Assembly (NCBI GenBank): GCA_037044905.1
Contig: JBAOKB010000077.1
Coordinates: 682,001 to 746,000 of the forward strand
DNA from: Hortaea werneckii
Taxonomy: Eukaryota; Ascomycota; Dothideomycetes; Mycosphaerellales; Teratosphaeriaceae
Length of the DNA: 64,000 nt
Reading direction: 5' to 3'
Shown: piece by piece, positions 33,021-43,361 of the stretch
How positions within the stretch are numbered: the first letter of the stretch is position 1
Layout of the letters: every line of letters starts with the position of its first letter
Made by a program: the position numbers and the translations under genes
Notes under the pieces: model-generated
Seen by the model: only the letters and a program-made list of their open reading frames with translations
Told to the model about the DNA's origin: nothing
Databases searched by the model: none

Positions 33021-35573
33021 ATGGACGAGTCTGCTAAGCCACAGGATGATTTGAACGCTATGTGGATAGATTTTGTGAAGCATCTCGACATTATTGAAGG
33101 AACGCAGTATCCGAATTCCTCACGAGTCATCACTGGTGTGCAGGATGTCGAAGCAAGGCTAGCCAAACTGCAGCTACACAAGGGCGACTCTGGAGAGAAG
33201 ACCAAGGAAACCCTTCTCAAATCACTGCTTTGTGTCCAGTTTGTAGGCCAGATCGCAGCCCAAGGCGCAACGATTGCGTTCGGTCCCGCAGAAGCATGCT
33301 TTGGCGCCGCGAATCTGGTCATCGACGGGTTGCGAGACGCTCTAAGGACCTTCGACGATCTGCCCGAACTTTTAAGCCGCATGACAGGGTTCTTGGTCAT
33401 GCTCGAAGAGAAATTGCATGATGATGGCCACTATCGACAGATTCGGGCCGTGCGCGAAACTTGCTATATGGTTCTGCAGCATTTTTTGCATGTGCTTACT
33501 TTCATCCATCGTGCTACCTCGGGCAAGTGGGAGCGCTTCAAAGCCCGTTGGAGGGTTGCTCTGCTTGGGGAAAATGAAGTTAAGATCCATTTGATGGAAA
33601 TGGAGAAGCTGATCGGCCGCTTCACAGAGGGCGTGGCCGTTGAAACCAATCTTGGGGTAAACCGGTTGGTGAACGACCAATACCTCCAAAGACTACAAGA
33701 TGCGCTTGGATTGGCCTCGAGTAATGATGTCGCCGATAACACGAAATTTCATCGAGACTTGGCGCTTCGTCTCGTCCCTGGCACGGGAGAATGGATGCTA
33801 GAGTGGGACAAGTTCCAACAATGGGCAGATCCTGATGAAAATGCCAGCCACGCGATATTCGCGATATCTGATGTCAAACAGACCGGCAAGACCTTTCTCA
33901 GCCACCGCATAATTCAACACTTACAAGATGCAAGCCAGCTGGTTAGCAAGCCGCCGACCGTCGTCGCCTACTTCTACTTTCCAAGCCAATCTTCTGACTC
34001 TTCCCCGACACTGGACAACACGTCGCTGAGTCTAGCAACGCGGAACGTTGCGTTACAAATCGCATTGGCCGACCGAGACTTTGCATTACGATTGAGTACT
34101 GAGTCTGGTAGAAACGTGGATCTTCTCTCGCCATCATCTTTATGGAGAATTTTGTTTGATCACTCGAGGAGTTCTAAGACAACATATTTCATCGTCTTGG
34201 ACAGTCTCTTCCCCACCACGCCAGAATCGAACCAGCTGTTTACTGATCTTGCTCGAGACCTGTCGACATCGACTGGAATCACGCCACGCTCTCAGCCTGA
34301 TCGTCTTCGTCTTCTACTTAGCGGCCGCCCGGCATTCTTCCAGTCTTTTGAGACTCTTCCTTCTGAAAACCAATTCCCTCATCCACGCTATGCGCACATC
34401 AAAGAGAGGCGAAATGCCAAGGATCTTGCGCTGTTTATTGACTATAGACTTATGCAGAGCAATCTGCCAGAAACAACATTGCAGCAAGTCAAGCATGTTG
34501 CCATCGAAGACTTCCCGGCTTTTGAGCTGTACCCTCGACTCACAGGGCTGCTTGACGCAATTTCCAAGGAGCACAGAGAAAACAAGATTAGGCTCCTGCT
34601 GAAGCAGGCTCAAGTCACCGCTCGACAGGAACCTATCGATGCTGTAGAGGCAAGGATAGCCCTTGTGAACAACGATCCCGCGACGACAAAATCCAAGATA
34701 AACGAGCTCAATGCTATTCTGGCATGGTTCATCGTCCTTGGAACAGACGAAGAATTGCCCCTGAAACTACTTAATCAAGCTGTCATGCTTCATGATGAGC
34801 ACATTAGAGTTGAGTCTTGGGGTTTGTTGGAACATCGCATCCGAAAGAACCACCATCACTTTCTCGGGATCAATAAGAGGGCTGACGGGGCCTACGTTTG
34901 CATATGGGACAATCTTGATATGGAAGGATACATAGACCGACAGGCACGTGTGGCAACGGAGGGCAGAGCTCTGAGCAAGGGACGTGGAGACCAGTCAACA
35001 ATGTCAGCATCTCCTTGTCTGCCACAAGAGGAGGTTGAGAAAGTTCGGAAGCGACTCAAAAACCTCCTCTCCGCCCATAAGTACGAAGAATTCGGCTTTG
35101 ATGAGTTCTTGGACTCCAAGCTTGGCCCTGTGATTAACGACCGCGGTCCAAAAGTCCATGTACGCCTCGAGCGCAACCAAGCCTTTGTGAGAGTTGTAAG
35201 GACTTATCTGGATGCTATCTGCGATCACACAACAGACCATAACTTTCACCTAGTCCACGACTTCGCAACACAATATCTCACCAGTCACCTGCAAAGCATC
35301 GATCTGGAGAAGATGGGCAAGAGGCGTAAAGAAGACCTTGGGTTGAAATCTCTCCAGCTTTTTCACGATCGGAAAGTCATGAGTGCCTGGTGGACGGAGG
35401 AGCGCATTGGACGAACGGAGATAGGCAGTCTCTGCAAAGCCGTTGCAAGGTTGTGGCGCGATGAAGACATTATGGCCGCGATTGAGGGATTCGAGGGAGA
35501 CAAAGATCTTGCACTTGCCATTGTACGAAACGAAACCCCAGTGTCTTCGCTGGTCGACGCCATCCTGAATTGA
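33021..35573 (+). CDS. NLR-like STAND NTPase with Goodbye-type N-terminal domain
   Basis: 850 aa, single exon. Residues about 10-210 resemble the fungal STAND N-terminal 'Goodbye' helical domain (FGPAEACFGAANLVIDGLRD, LPELLSRMTGFLVMLEEKL). A NACHT-like NTPase follows. Its P-loop at residues 284-291 reads DVKQTGKT, keeping the catalytic GKT but with Asp in place of the first Gly of GxxxxGKT. The Walker B-like strand is TYFIVLDSLF and the sensor-like strand RLRLLLSGRP. The remainder (about 480-850) is helical and has no ankyrin, WD40 or TPR repeats that I can see. Fungal proteins of this class act in non-self recognition and cell death, but the role here is inferred from architecture. It is an intact gene in an otherwise housekeeping stretch. 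Confidence 0.75.
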   Translation: MDESAKPQDDLNAMWIDFVKHLDIIEGTQYPNSSRVITGVQDVEARLAKLQLHKGDSGEKTKETLLKSLLCVQFVGQIAAQGATIAFGPAEACFGAANLVIDGLRDALRTFDDLPELLSRMTGFLVMLEEKLHDDGHYRQIRAVRETCYMVLQHFLHVLTFIHRATSGKWERFKARWRVALLGENEVKIHLMEMEKLIGRFTEGVAVETNLGVNRLVNDQYLQRLQDALGLASSNDVADNTKFHRDLALRLVPGTGEWMLEWDKFQQWADPDENASHAIFAISDVKQTGKTFLSHRIIQHLQDASQLVSKPPTVVAYFYFPSQSSDSSPTLDNTSLSLATRNVALQIALADRDFALRLSTESGRNVDLLSPSSLWRILFDHSRSSKTTYFIVLDSLFPTTPESNQLFTDLARDLSTSTGITPRSQPDRLRLLLSGRPAFFQSFETLPSENQFPHPRYAHIKERRNAKDLALFIDYRLMQSNLPETTLQQVKHVAIEDFPAFELYPRLTGLLDAISKEHRENKIRLLLKQAQVTARQEPIDAVEARIALVNNDPATTKSKINELNAILAWFIVLGTDEELPLKLLNQAVMLHDEHIRVESWGLLEHRIRKNHHHFLGINKRADGAYVCIWDNLDMEGYIDRQARVATEGRALSKGRGDQSTMSASPCLPQEEVEKVRKRLKNLLSAHKYEEFGFDEFLDSKLGPVINDRGPKVHVRLERNQAFVRVVRTYLDAICDHTTDHNFHLVHDFATQYLTSHLQSIDLEKMGKRRKEDLGLKSLQLFHDRKVMSAWWTEERIGRTEIGSLCKAVARLWRDEDIMAAIEGFEGDKDLALAIVRNETPVSSLVDAILN

Positions 35574-36274
35574 TGAGCAAGAGACCACTGGGCTTCGGTA
35601 TTGAGGAATCTTGCAATGGGGCGCACGCTTTAAGTCGATTCCATTGTGAGGAAGGCAAGGCTGACGATGCAGTTGCAGATATCTCTTTTTGCGGTAGGCA
35701 ATCTGAGTATTCACCCCCTCGACTATGTCTGTTGCACGGCTGCACCCGGAGCCCTAACTCGGCGTCCTCGCGGGACAATTAAGCCGATGGTCTTGCGTCG
35801 GCTCGTTTGACTTGAAAAACTACATCTGTTCCAGCTTCACAGTCCTCCAGAAAAATGGTGGCCGCCTCATCAGTGTTCATCTAAATTTTTCCGCCATTCG
35901 AATGTCACCCAGAATGTACGTCATGTTCGCAAGCGGTAATCGGGGTAATCGGGGTTCTGTAATGGACTCCTAAGAATGCTTGTAGTCTCGCTAGCTCTGG
36001 AAGCAATCTAAATGATACCGATTCAAGCGCTGCCAAGATGTCAATAGGGCCTATGGCAATCAGAACGAATATACGAGAGCGCTGGCGATGTGAATGTCTT
36101 TATGCTATATAACAGAAGGCGCTTCCGCAATCTTCACCTCCAAACCGCCAAAGTCTCATAGTCCGCAGGTTCGGCCATCTTTTCCATCTCACTCTTCCTC
36201 ACCTAAAGCCTTGACGGCGCGCCTTTCGTTCATACCATATTCATTGAAGCCTCGACCTGAAGAAGATTGCCATC
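35574..36274. other. Intergenic upstream of the AA9 gene
   Basis: 701 bp. The antisense ORF 35250-35714 overlaps the NLR-like 3' end and looks like a shadow. A TATATAA near 36103 lies about 170 bases before the AA9 start and could be its TATA box. Confidence 0.4.
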
Positions 36275-37129
36275 ATGAAGTACGCTGCTGCTTGCCTCAG
36301 CTTTGCCGCTCTTGCTGCCGCCCACGGCTACGTCGACAATGCCACCATTGGAGGCGAGGAGTACACTTTCTACCAGCCTTACCTCGACCCTTACATGGAC
36401 CCTGCTGTGTGTCAAGCCCCTATTAAATTCCAGAAAAACCAATACTACAATGCTGACTTCACAAAGCCGGAGCGTGTCTCCCGCCCAATCCAAGGCAACG
36501 GTCCTGTCACCGACATGTCACTGATCGACATCCAATGCGGCGGCTACACAGACGGCGGCGAGCCAGGCTCCTCCCCCGCGCCCATCTCCGCCACCGCCGA
36601 AGCCGGCTCCAACGTGACTCTGCACTGGACTCTATGGCCATCCAGCCACTTCGGTCCGACCATGACATACATGGCTCGATGCCCAGGCGGTAAGTCCTGC
36701 AAACACCCGACCCTCCTCCCCCTCCTCCCACAATTGTCCATCCCGCTCATTCCAATTTCTTCACCAGACTGCACCCAATACCTCCCCGGCAAGGAAGCAG
36801 TCTGGTTCAAGATCGCCGAGCAAGGCCAACTCCCGGACGGCTCCTGGGCCACAGACCCCCTCACCCAGCCCGGCAACGCCGGCTACACCTACACGATCCC
36901 GGAGTGTCTGAAACCCGGACACTACGTCGTCCGGCACGAGCTGTTCGCCATGCATGCCGCGCCTACCCAGGTCTTCCCGGGTTGTCATCAGCTGGAGGTC
37001 ACGGGGGATGGGAGTACGGTTCCCACTGAGCTTGTGGCGTTTCCCGGTGCGTATACGAATGAGAGTGTCGAGTATGATCCTTCAAAGGAGAGCTATGCTA
37101 TCCCGGGCCCGGATGTCTTCACTTGCTAA
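36275..37129 (+). CDS. Secreted AA9 lytic polysaccharide monooxygenase, axial Tyr replaced by Phe
   Basis: Copper-dependent oxidative cleavage of cellulose or related polysaccharides. Signal peptide MKYAAACLSFAALAAA is followed by His (HGYVDN), the N-terminal histidine brace residue. The second copper His is in LWPSSHFGPTMTYMA, and RHELFAMHAAPTQ holds the conserved second-sphere His and Gln. The following residue pair is VFPGCHQLEVTG, so the position normally Tyr in AA9 (Q-x-Y-P) is Phe (TTC codon near 36977). The intron 36690-36767 is 78 bp, a multiple of three, so the unspliced frame stays open. It joins CPG to DCTQYLPGKEAVWFKI. The length is 258 aa with no C-terminal binding module. Confidence 0.9.
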   Translation: MKYAAACLSFAALAAAHGYVDNATIGGEEYTFYQPYLDPYMDPAVCQAPIKFQKNQYYNADFTKPERVSRPIQGNGPVTDMSLIDIQCGGYTDGGEPGSSPAPISATAEAGSNVTLHWTLWPSSHFGPTMTYMARCPGGKSCKHPTLLPLLPQLSIPLIPISSPDCTQYLPGKEAVWFKIAEQGQLPDGSWATDPLTQPGNAGYTYTIPECLKPGHYVVRHELFAMHAAPTQVFPGCHQLEVTGDGSTVPTELVAFPGAYTNESVEYDPSKESYAIPGPDVFTC

Positions 37130-37391
37130 GCGGCGGCCGTTGGGAGTAAGGGCGACGGTGATGTTGAGTGTGTTTTAGGATGGATGTACACCGATTCTTC
37201 AGTTGAGCAATTGCAATTCTGTGGCTTAAAGCTGTCCATCTTCCTCGCTTTATTAGTCTCTTGCTTTTCCGTCTTCCATGCGACAATGCAATGTTTAGTC
37301 GGAGATCTGAGTCTCCCTGTGATGTGACCATACGCCAGACGCCTTCGCTAAGTATACTACAGCCCCAATCCATTGAATTTAGCAATCACCC

Positions 37392-38927
37392 TCAGTCATA
37401 CTCATCAACCGCATACCCGACCTCCCTCTGCGTAGCGCACCACTCCTCGCTACTCAACCCTTTCCCTTTCCGCCTCTCCAGTCGCACAGCATCTTTATGC
37501 CAATCACAAGCCCACTCGCATTTCGGCAACGTCGTATCGCCGAAATACTCCGCAATAGCCCGATGTCGACACTTGCTCGTGTCCTCACAGAACGCTATCA
37601 AGCTCTGCAAACTCCTCGCACGATTCACCTGCGCCTCGCGTTTACTCTTCCCCTGTGCACCGGACGTAGTGATAGCGTTAGCCGTATTCGCCGTCTCACG
37701 TCCCATTAGGAACGCTGCTCGGTCGCGGTCCTCGCGGGAATAGTACAGCATGCAAACTGCGGCTTTGCCGTCACGTCCGGCCCGGCCGGCTTCCTGGTAG
37801 AAACCCTCGAACGACTTGGGGAGTTGCCAATGGACTACGAAGCGGACGTTCTCCTTATCGATGCCCATGCCGAAGGCGGTCGTAGCGACGATGACGTCGT
37901 AACCTGGACGGTTCTGTACCCAGCCGGAGAGATGATCGGATTTGGCATCGACGCTTAGACCGGCGTGGTAGGGTTTGGCGCCTATGCCGTCCGAACGGAG
38001 ACGTGCGGAGAGGGCTTCCGTGTCGCGGCGGTAGAGGACGTAGATGATTCCGCTAACGTTGTCGATACGTTCATTGCGGGCGGTGAGTTCTTGGGTGCGG
38101 TGCGGGTGAGCGGCGCGACGTTGATGGCAGGCGCGGAGCCAGTTTAGGAAGTCCGGGTAGTGGTCTTCTTCGTCGGACTTGAAACGGACTTCGTAGTGAA
38201 GGTTAGGGCGGTGGGTGGTCATGGTGAAGCAGCGGAGGCGGAGTCGATCCAGCGCGAGGGTATTCATGATGTCGTCCCGAACTCGTTGCGTGGCCGTTGC
38301 CGTACAGCAAATCATCGGGACATCTGGGAATTCTCGTTTGAAAAAGTCAAGTTGTTTGAATGATGGGCGGAAGTCATGGCCCCATTCAGATATGCAGTGA
38401 GCTTCATCAATGGCTATGCGGGCTAGTTCGCGTTGCTCATGGACGGTCCGAAGACACTTGCGGAAGTGGTCGAGGGTACAGTATTCCGGTGTAACGTACA
38501 ATAATCGTGTACGCGGATGTCCAGATTTAAGATCATCAAGGATCTCATTCTTGTACCTGAGAGGCGTCGTTGAATTGATAGTCGCCACCTTAATCCCGGC
38601 TTTTTCCATAGCTGCTAGTTGGTTGTTCATCAATGCCAGCAGCGGCGAGATGACAATCGTTATCCCCACATCGACGACGGCGGGAAGTTGGAAACATATA
38701 CTCTTGCCAAACGAAGTGGCGGCTTGGAGGAAGACATCGCGGCCTTCAAGGGAGGCGATAATGACTTCGCGCTGGACGGGGCTGAGACAAAGTCAGTACT
38801 GTGGTGGCAATGTAAAACAGCAGGGCACGCATATGACAGACCGAAAGCTAGTCTTGCCAAAGACTTTCCGAAGGGTGAATTCAATGTCCACATTTTGATC
38901 CAGACGGCGACTGAGTTGGCCTGGCAT
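37392..38927 (-). CDS. Short RecQ-family DNA helicase
   Basis: 3'-5' DNA helicase, core only, 491 aa. The start MPGQLSRRLDQN at 38927 is chosen because upstream sequence in this frame has a stop and no Met. Intron 38782-38841 has a TACTGAC branch site and joins FGKTSFR to PVQREVIIASLEGRDVF. Motif I reads QAATSFGKSICFQLPA, motif II IDEAHCISEWGHDF, and later motifs are ATTAFGMGIDKENVRFVVHW and GFYQEAGRAGRDG. The zinc-binding region has four cysteines (CEDTSKCRH, KCEWACDWH). RQC winged-helix and HRDC domains are absent, as in the short RecQ1/5-like fungal proteins. The gene is intact. Confidence 0.9.
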
Positions 38928-39215
38928 ATTGAGAATCTTCGATGCACTGTCAATGGTCTCTCGGCAGACGAAAGTGCAAATTCCAGATGCACATAGCGTT
39001 GCAACGTGGTGAAGTCGGGTGGCGATATGTTCCCTTGAAGTGAAGTCTTTAGAAGTGCGAAAGCCGAAAGCCGGAGGTGCACGCGTTCAAACAGCGACGC
39101 GCTAAAGTCGCGGTCACGAGACCTAGAACCAAAAAATCCAATCGCTATGCATACAAATATCTCTACACACGACATAAAGCCTTCGAGAACATCTCTGAAG
39201 AATCCTGCAGTCCCC

Positions 39216-40186
39216 TTATGGATGGACAGCCGCACCGCCTTGGGCCTCCTGACCCCGTCGGCTCGCAGGTACGCTCTCACTAACCTCCTGCAGATCCTCC
39301 TGCTCAGGGACTTCAGGACTGCTAATCGCAGCCTCTTGGTTCTCCGTGCCGGTGTACGCCGCCCCAGCCATCTGCTTCATAGCCGCGACTTCCTTCTCCG
39401 CCCAGGCCTTCCAGCCCTCGTAGGCCTGGTTTTCCAGGTGCATGCCGATCTCCACCGGCCCGGGTCCGAAGAAGGCGCCGACTGCGAGCGCTTCTTCCCG
39501 AGCCACTCGTGTCGAAGTCTCCAGGTAGTGTCTGTAGCGGTAGAATTCCTTGCGTGCGGTATCGTAGGCGAGCGCGGTGGTGAGGCCGCCGTGGGACATT
39601 AGGTAGGATTGTCGCTGTACGACGCTGTGATAGGATAAGAAGTCAGCATCTTGAAACCTTTCTCCGTGTGTACAACTTGGCCGAAGAGGAGACTTCTGCG
39701 TGGGCGTGAGATGGGTAAGACTTACGCTTCACCATTTATGGGTCTTCCTGCCTGTGTTCTGCGAACACGATCCCATTCTGCATCCGTTCTCCGCCCGAGC
39801 GCATTTACCTCGCCAGCTCGCGGCCGGTTTAATGCGTGGTCTAACGGGACAGACCAATCCCACCGCTCTGCGTCTCTACCGTCGTTTTCGAGGACTACTC
39901 TTGGCCTGGCAAGTTCCCACGGGTGGTCGTTGAAGTATTCCCATCTTAATCGGTCTTCTTCGTACTTGAGCTGGAGCGGTTTGAATAGTTTGGATTTCTT
40001 CTTTCCACCGGGCGGCTTATGACCGGGTGTTTGAGAGCGCTGGAGCGGTGGACGGTCGAGTCGAGATGAAGGTGGGACTGTGGAGGTGATGTGATACCAC
40101 GGTGGAGGGTTCGGGAGACGCTTTGAGGATAGGAGCTGGGTCGCTTTCTGGTTGACCCGTTGCGGGGCGAGATTATAGCGGCCCAT
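39216..40186 (-). CDS. RSM25: Mitochondrial small ribosomal subunit protein mS23 (Rsm25)
   Basis: Component of the mitochondrial 37S subunit. The start MGRYNLAPQRVNQKATQLL at 40186 matches the family start; the frame is open upstream to 40357. Conserved stretches are LPNPPPWYHITSTVPPS, LKYEEDRLRWEYFNDHPWEL, ARPRVVLENDGRD and DWSVPLDHALNRPRAGEVNA. Intron 39625-39725 (101 bp) joins RPINGEA to VVQRQSYLMSHGG. The second exon has ARKEFYRYRHYLETSTRVAR and GAFFGPGPVEIGM. The length is 289 aa. The gene is intact. Confidence 0.9.
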
Positions 40187-40533
40187 GATGAGCGAGAAGG
40201 CCTTTGGACGCAAGGAGGGGATTGTGGTGCTACCGGCGCATTGAATGGATGGATCGCAGGGCCGACATCTGAAAGCTTCGGGAGTGATCTGGGTGGAAGT
40301 CCGCAATTGATTGGAATTCATTAAGATCCAAGCAATTTTCGTCGGGTCAGTGTCCAATGCCCCGGAGCTTTTCGAGGCTCAAACCTTAACTCCGCGTTGT
40401 CCCATTATTTCGCACAGGAGCTGGAGATCGGATTGACCACACGCACCGGCTCCCCCTCCGTCCTTGACAATTAAGCCTCAAGCAATGAGCGTTTGTTGCT
40501 AGATGGATCGGCTGTCAATATGCGCCGCGCCAT
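40187..40533. other. Intergenic, divergent promoter of RSM25 (-) and the PPR gene (+)
   Basis: 347 bp between two genes for mitochondrial proteins, a plausible shared bidirectional promoter. No motif is recognised. Confidence 0.4.
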
Positions 40534-42684
40534 ATGTCCCCTACAATCGCTCCCCAAACGCTCCTCCGCCTGTGGACCGCCCGGCTCGCTTCCAAGCTCG
40601 CACTCTGCGGAGCGATGACTTATGACCTCTATCAGCTTTCCAAGTCGCGCAGCAAGGATGGCGCGCTCAAGCTGAGCAGTGAGGAAGGGAAGCGTCATTT
40701 GGCCAAGGCGGCCAGGCAGGAGAAGGAGCGCGAACGAGAGAGGAGAAGCACGAAGAGCGTGGAAGATGTGTTTATTGGTTCATTGGTTGCGGCTGGGAGC
40801 TGCAGACGGCATTCATCGCGCATGGGATGTGGATGGGTAGCGGAGACAAGGCCGAGACGAGAAAGAGAGAGGATACGAAAGGGTTGGAATGCTGCGAGCA
40901 GAGTGCAAGGGCCGAGGAGGGAGTTTTCCACTTATGGAGGGCACGGGCAACACGCCGCTTTGGCGGTACAGCCTCCCGAAGAGGACATCAAGACAGATGG
41001 TATCGAGATATCGCGCGAAGAATACCATGACCTTGTGGAGACGTACGACTCACCGGGCGAAATGGAGCCTAATATCGCACCACCAAGACCAAGCTCAGAG
41101 ACGAAGCAACCACACATCCCCCTGGCACCCCGTCTCGTGGTTCCTCCCGATCAGGAAGATCTCCTTCCACGAAAGTCTCGCCAAGTCCTCGAACCCGAAG
41201 ATGACTACCATGCAAGTATAATACACCGCCTCCAACGTCTGCTCGCGCGCGAACCTGGCCGCATCTCCCTCCCGAAGCTCTGGTCTCTCTACCAATCTCT
41301 CCCGGCCGAACTCCCGCCCGTGCGTTACCTCGCAGATGACGACCTTCGTCTGGCCTTCCGCCACCTTAATTCGGTGGAATTCCGCTCTCGCTCGCACGAT
41401 CCATCCTCATACCCCCGGTACCTCACCCTCCTGGAAGACTGCCTTGCCGAAAACATTCCCATCACGCACACGGAATGGAATTCAGCCATTGCCTTCGCCG
41501 GCCGCTGGGCCCGCTACGCTACGAATCAGGAAGTGAAGGCCGCGGTGGAAATGTGGATGCGGATGGAACGGTCAGGTACCCCCGCCACGAACATCACGTT
41601 CAACATCCTCTTCGACGTCGCCGTCAAAGCCGGCAGGTTCGCACTGGCAGAGACGATTTTCAAAGAACTCGAAGCGCGGAAGATGCCACTCAACCGCTTC
41701 TTCCGCACGGGGATGATTTATTTCGCTGGCATGAAGGGGGAGGGAGAGGGAGTCCGTAAGGCCTTCCGCGATCTAGTTGCCGCCGGAGAGATTGTCGACA
41801 CGGCAGTCATGAACTGCGTCATTCTGAGTCTAGTTCGGGCCGGTGAGCCTGCCGCGGCGGAACATGTTTTCGGGAAGATGAAGCATTTGTACGAGCGGAA
41901 AATGGGCACGAGCTCGCCAAGGAATTGGCTACGGCAGAGGGAGCTGGGGACGCTTCTTGATCGGACGGCGATACGGCTACGACGGGAGAAGAAGTCCCAT
42001 GAGAGTTCGTTCTTTGGCGGCCAATTCTTTTCGGAAGAGAGGAGGGAGGAGGTGCAGAAACTATCCCCTATTCAGCCTAACGCGCGGACTTATCGCATCC
42101 TTATTCATCATCACTGCCATACTACCGGCGATTTGGCAAGGGTGCAAGAGCTAGTTCAGGAGATGAGACGGGAAGGTTGGCATGTCCATGGCTCCGTGTA
42201 TGTGCACATCTTCCGCGGCTTCTGCGCCTGGGGCGGAACGTCGCATACTGCGTGGAGCCGAACGTTGCTAGAGGAGATCTGGACGAACTTCCTCGAGCAA
42301 TGTCGTCCTATCGCCCCTCCTCCATCTCCGGAGCCTCTGTCCTCCGAGTCCCTGTCTTCGTCGCCAAGCGACGGTATTGCCTCCCCTCCACCGGATCCCA
42401 GCGCAGCGGAAGTCGAACATGCTTCTGCAGTCGATTCTCCTGCAGACGACTTAGCGACCGACGATTCCTACTTCGCCGCAGAAGAAAGCGAAGAAGATCG
42501 CGCCCCCTACGTTACCCGGACTCTCGCTCACGCGGTCGTGAGAGCTTTCTACAAATCCGCCGGTCCGAACCGGATGCGGGAAGTCTGGAAGGAGATTGAA
42601 GATCGCTGGCGCGATGCGGAGGACGAGCATAAAGAGAGTATTCGGGTCCTGATGCAGAAGCTGGAGGGCGGATGGTCGAGATGA
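40534..42684 (+). CDS. Mitochondrial pentatricopeptide repeat (PPR) protein
   Basis: 716 aa, single exon. PPR units are visible as TFNILFDVAVKAGRFALAET, AVMNCVILSLVRAGEPAAAE and TYRILIHHHCHTTGDLARVQ, the usual two-helix pattern. The N-terminus is basic and contains RREFSTYGGHGQH, a typical mitochondrial presequence cleavage context, so the protein probably acts in mitochondrial RNA processing or translation. A Pro/Ser/acidic insert lies near residues 590-660. The exact start is uncertain, since Met codons at 40534 and 40615 are both possible. I cannot assign a specific orthologue. Confidence 0.75.
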   Translation: MSPTIAPQTLLRLWTARLASKLALCGAMTYDLYQLSKSRSKDGALKLSSEEGKRHLAKAARQEKERERERRSTKSVEDVFIGSLVAAGSCRRHSSRMGCGWVAETRPRRERERIRKGWNAASRVQGPRREFSTYGGHGQHAALAVQPPEEDIKTDGIEISREEYHDLVETYDSPGEMEPNIAPPRPSSETKQPHIPLAPRLVVPPDQEDLLPRKSRQVLEPEDDYHASIIHRLQRLLAREPGRISLPKLWSLYQSLPAELPPVRYLADDDLRLAFRHLNSVEFRSRSHDPSSYPRYLTLLEDCLAENIPITHTEWNSAIAFAGRWARYATNQEVKAAVEMWMRMERSGTPATNITFNILFDVAVKAGRFALAETIFKELEARKMPLNRFFRTGMIYFAGMKGEGEGVRKAFRDLVAAGEIVDTAVMNCVILSLVRAGEPAAAEHVFGKMKHLYERKMGTSSPRNWLRQRELGTLLDRTAIRLRREKKSHESSFFGGQFFSEERREEVQKLSPIQPNARTYRILIHHHCHTTGDLARVQELVQEMRREGWHVHGSVYVHIFRGFCAWGGTSHTAWSRTLLEEIWTNFLEQCRPIAPPPSPEPLSSESLSSSPSDGIASPPPDPSAAEVEHASAVDSPADDLATDDSYFAAEESEEDRAPYVTRTLAHAVVRAFYKSAGPNRMREVWKEIEDRWRDAEDEHKESIRVLMQKLEGGWSR

Positions 42685-43361
42685 TTTTGAGAGGTGTTTT
42701 GCATCTAGATGGGAATACATTTTAGACGATGTTAGCGTACAGAGATGACTTCACGGGGTCAATGTATTTATATACAAAGCAGTGGGATGCGTTGTGATGG
42801 CCGTGATGACGGAGCCTTCGCTTTTTGAGAGTGTGTATAATATGACATAGTAGCTCAGATCATGTCTACATCCAGATCGCTTCTTGCAAAGTAATTCGAG
42901 ATGGGCCGATGGCTGTAGTGCTTTTCTTGCGTGTGCAGAAGCGCGTGTTGTGTAGGGCGTTTGAGGGCTGAGTTTGCTGTCCGTCAGGGTTTCCTGTGTA
43001 TCAGCTCTTCAATCTCCATTCATGAACGACCGCCAGGCTGTCTCAGCCTCACGGTCGTATGCTTCGTCTCCTTCCGAGTACGTTGAAATGTGTTGATAGA
43101 AACAATACATGCTAGACAAAGATGAAAGTAGATGGAAACTATTTTCACAACTCATTAGAAAGTAGAAAGAAGAAGCTTGTCTGCTCAAATAACAGTCGAG
43201 CTGAAATGCCGTGGATCCACCGTAATCAGACGCAGGATAGTAAGTCTACGCTGCAATGTGCTTCAAGTCTCCATTGAAGCCAGCCTCATTAATAGCTTCT
43301 TCCTGTTTCCATCGTTACCAAACTCTGCGTACTTCCCGTACGTCTTCTGTTTTTGATCGGG

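Noticed and set aside
37392..39280. RecQ with an extended N-terminus up to 39280
   Set aside because: That upstream frame differs from the one joined by the intron at 38782-38841; the conserved family start MPGQLS lies at 38927.
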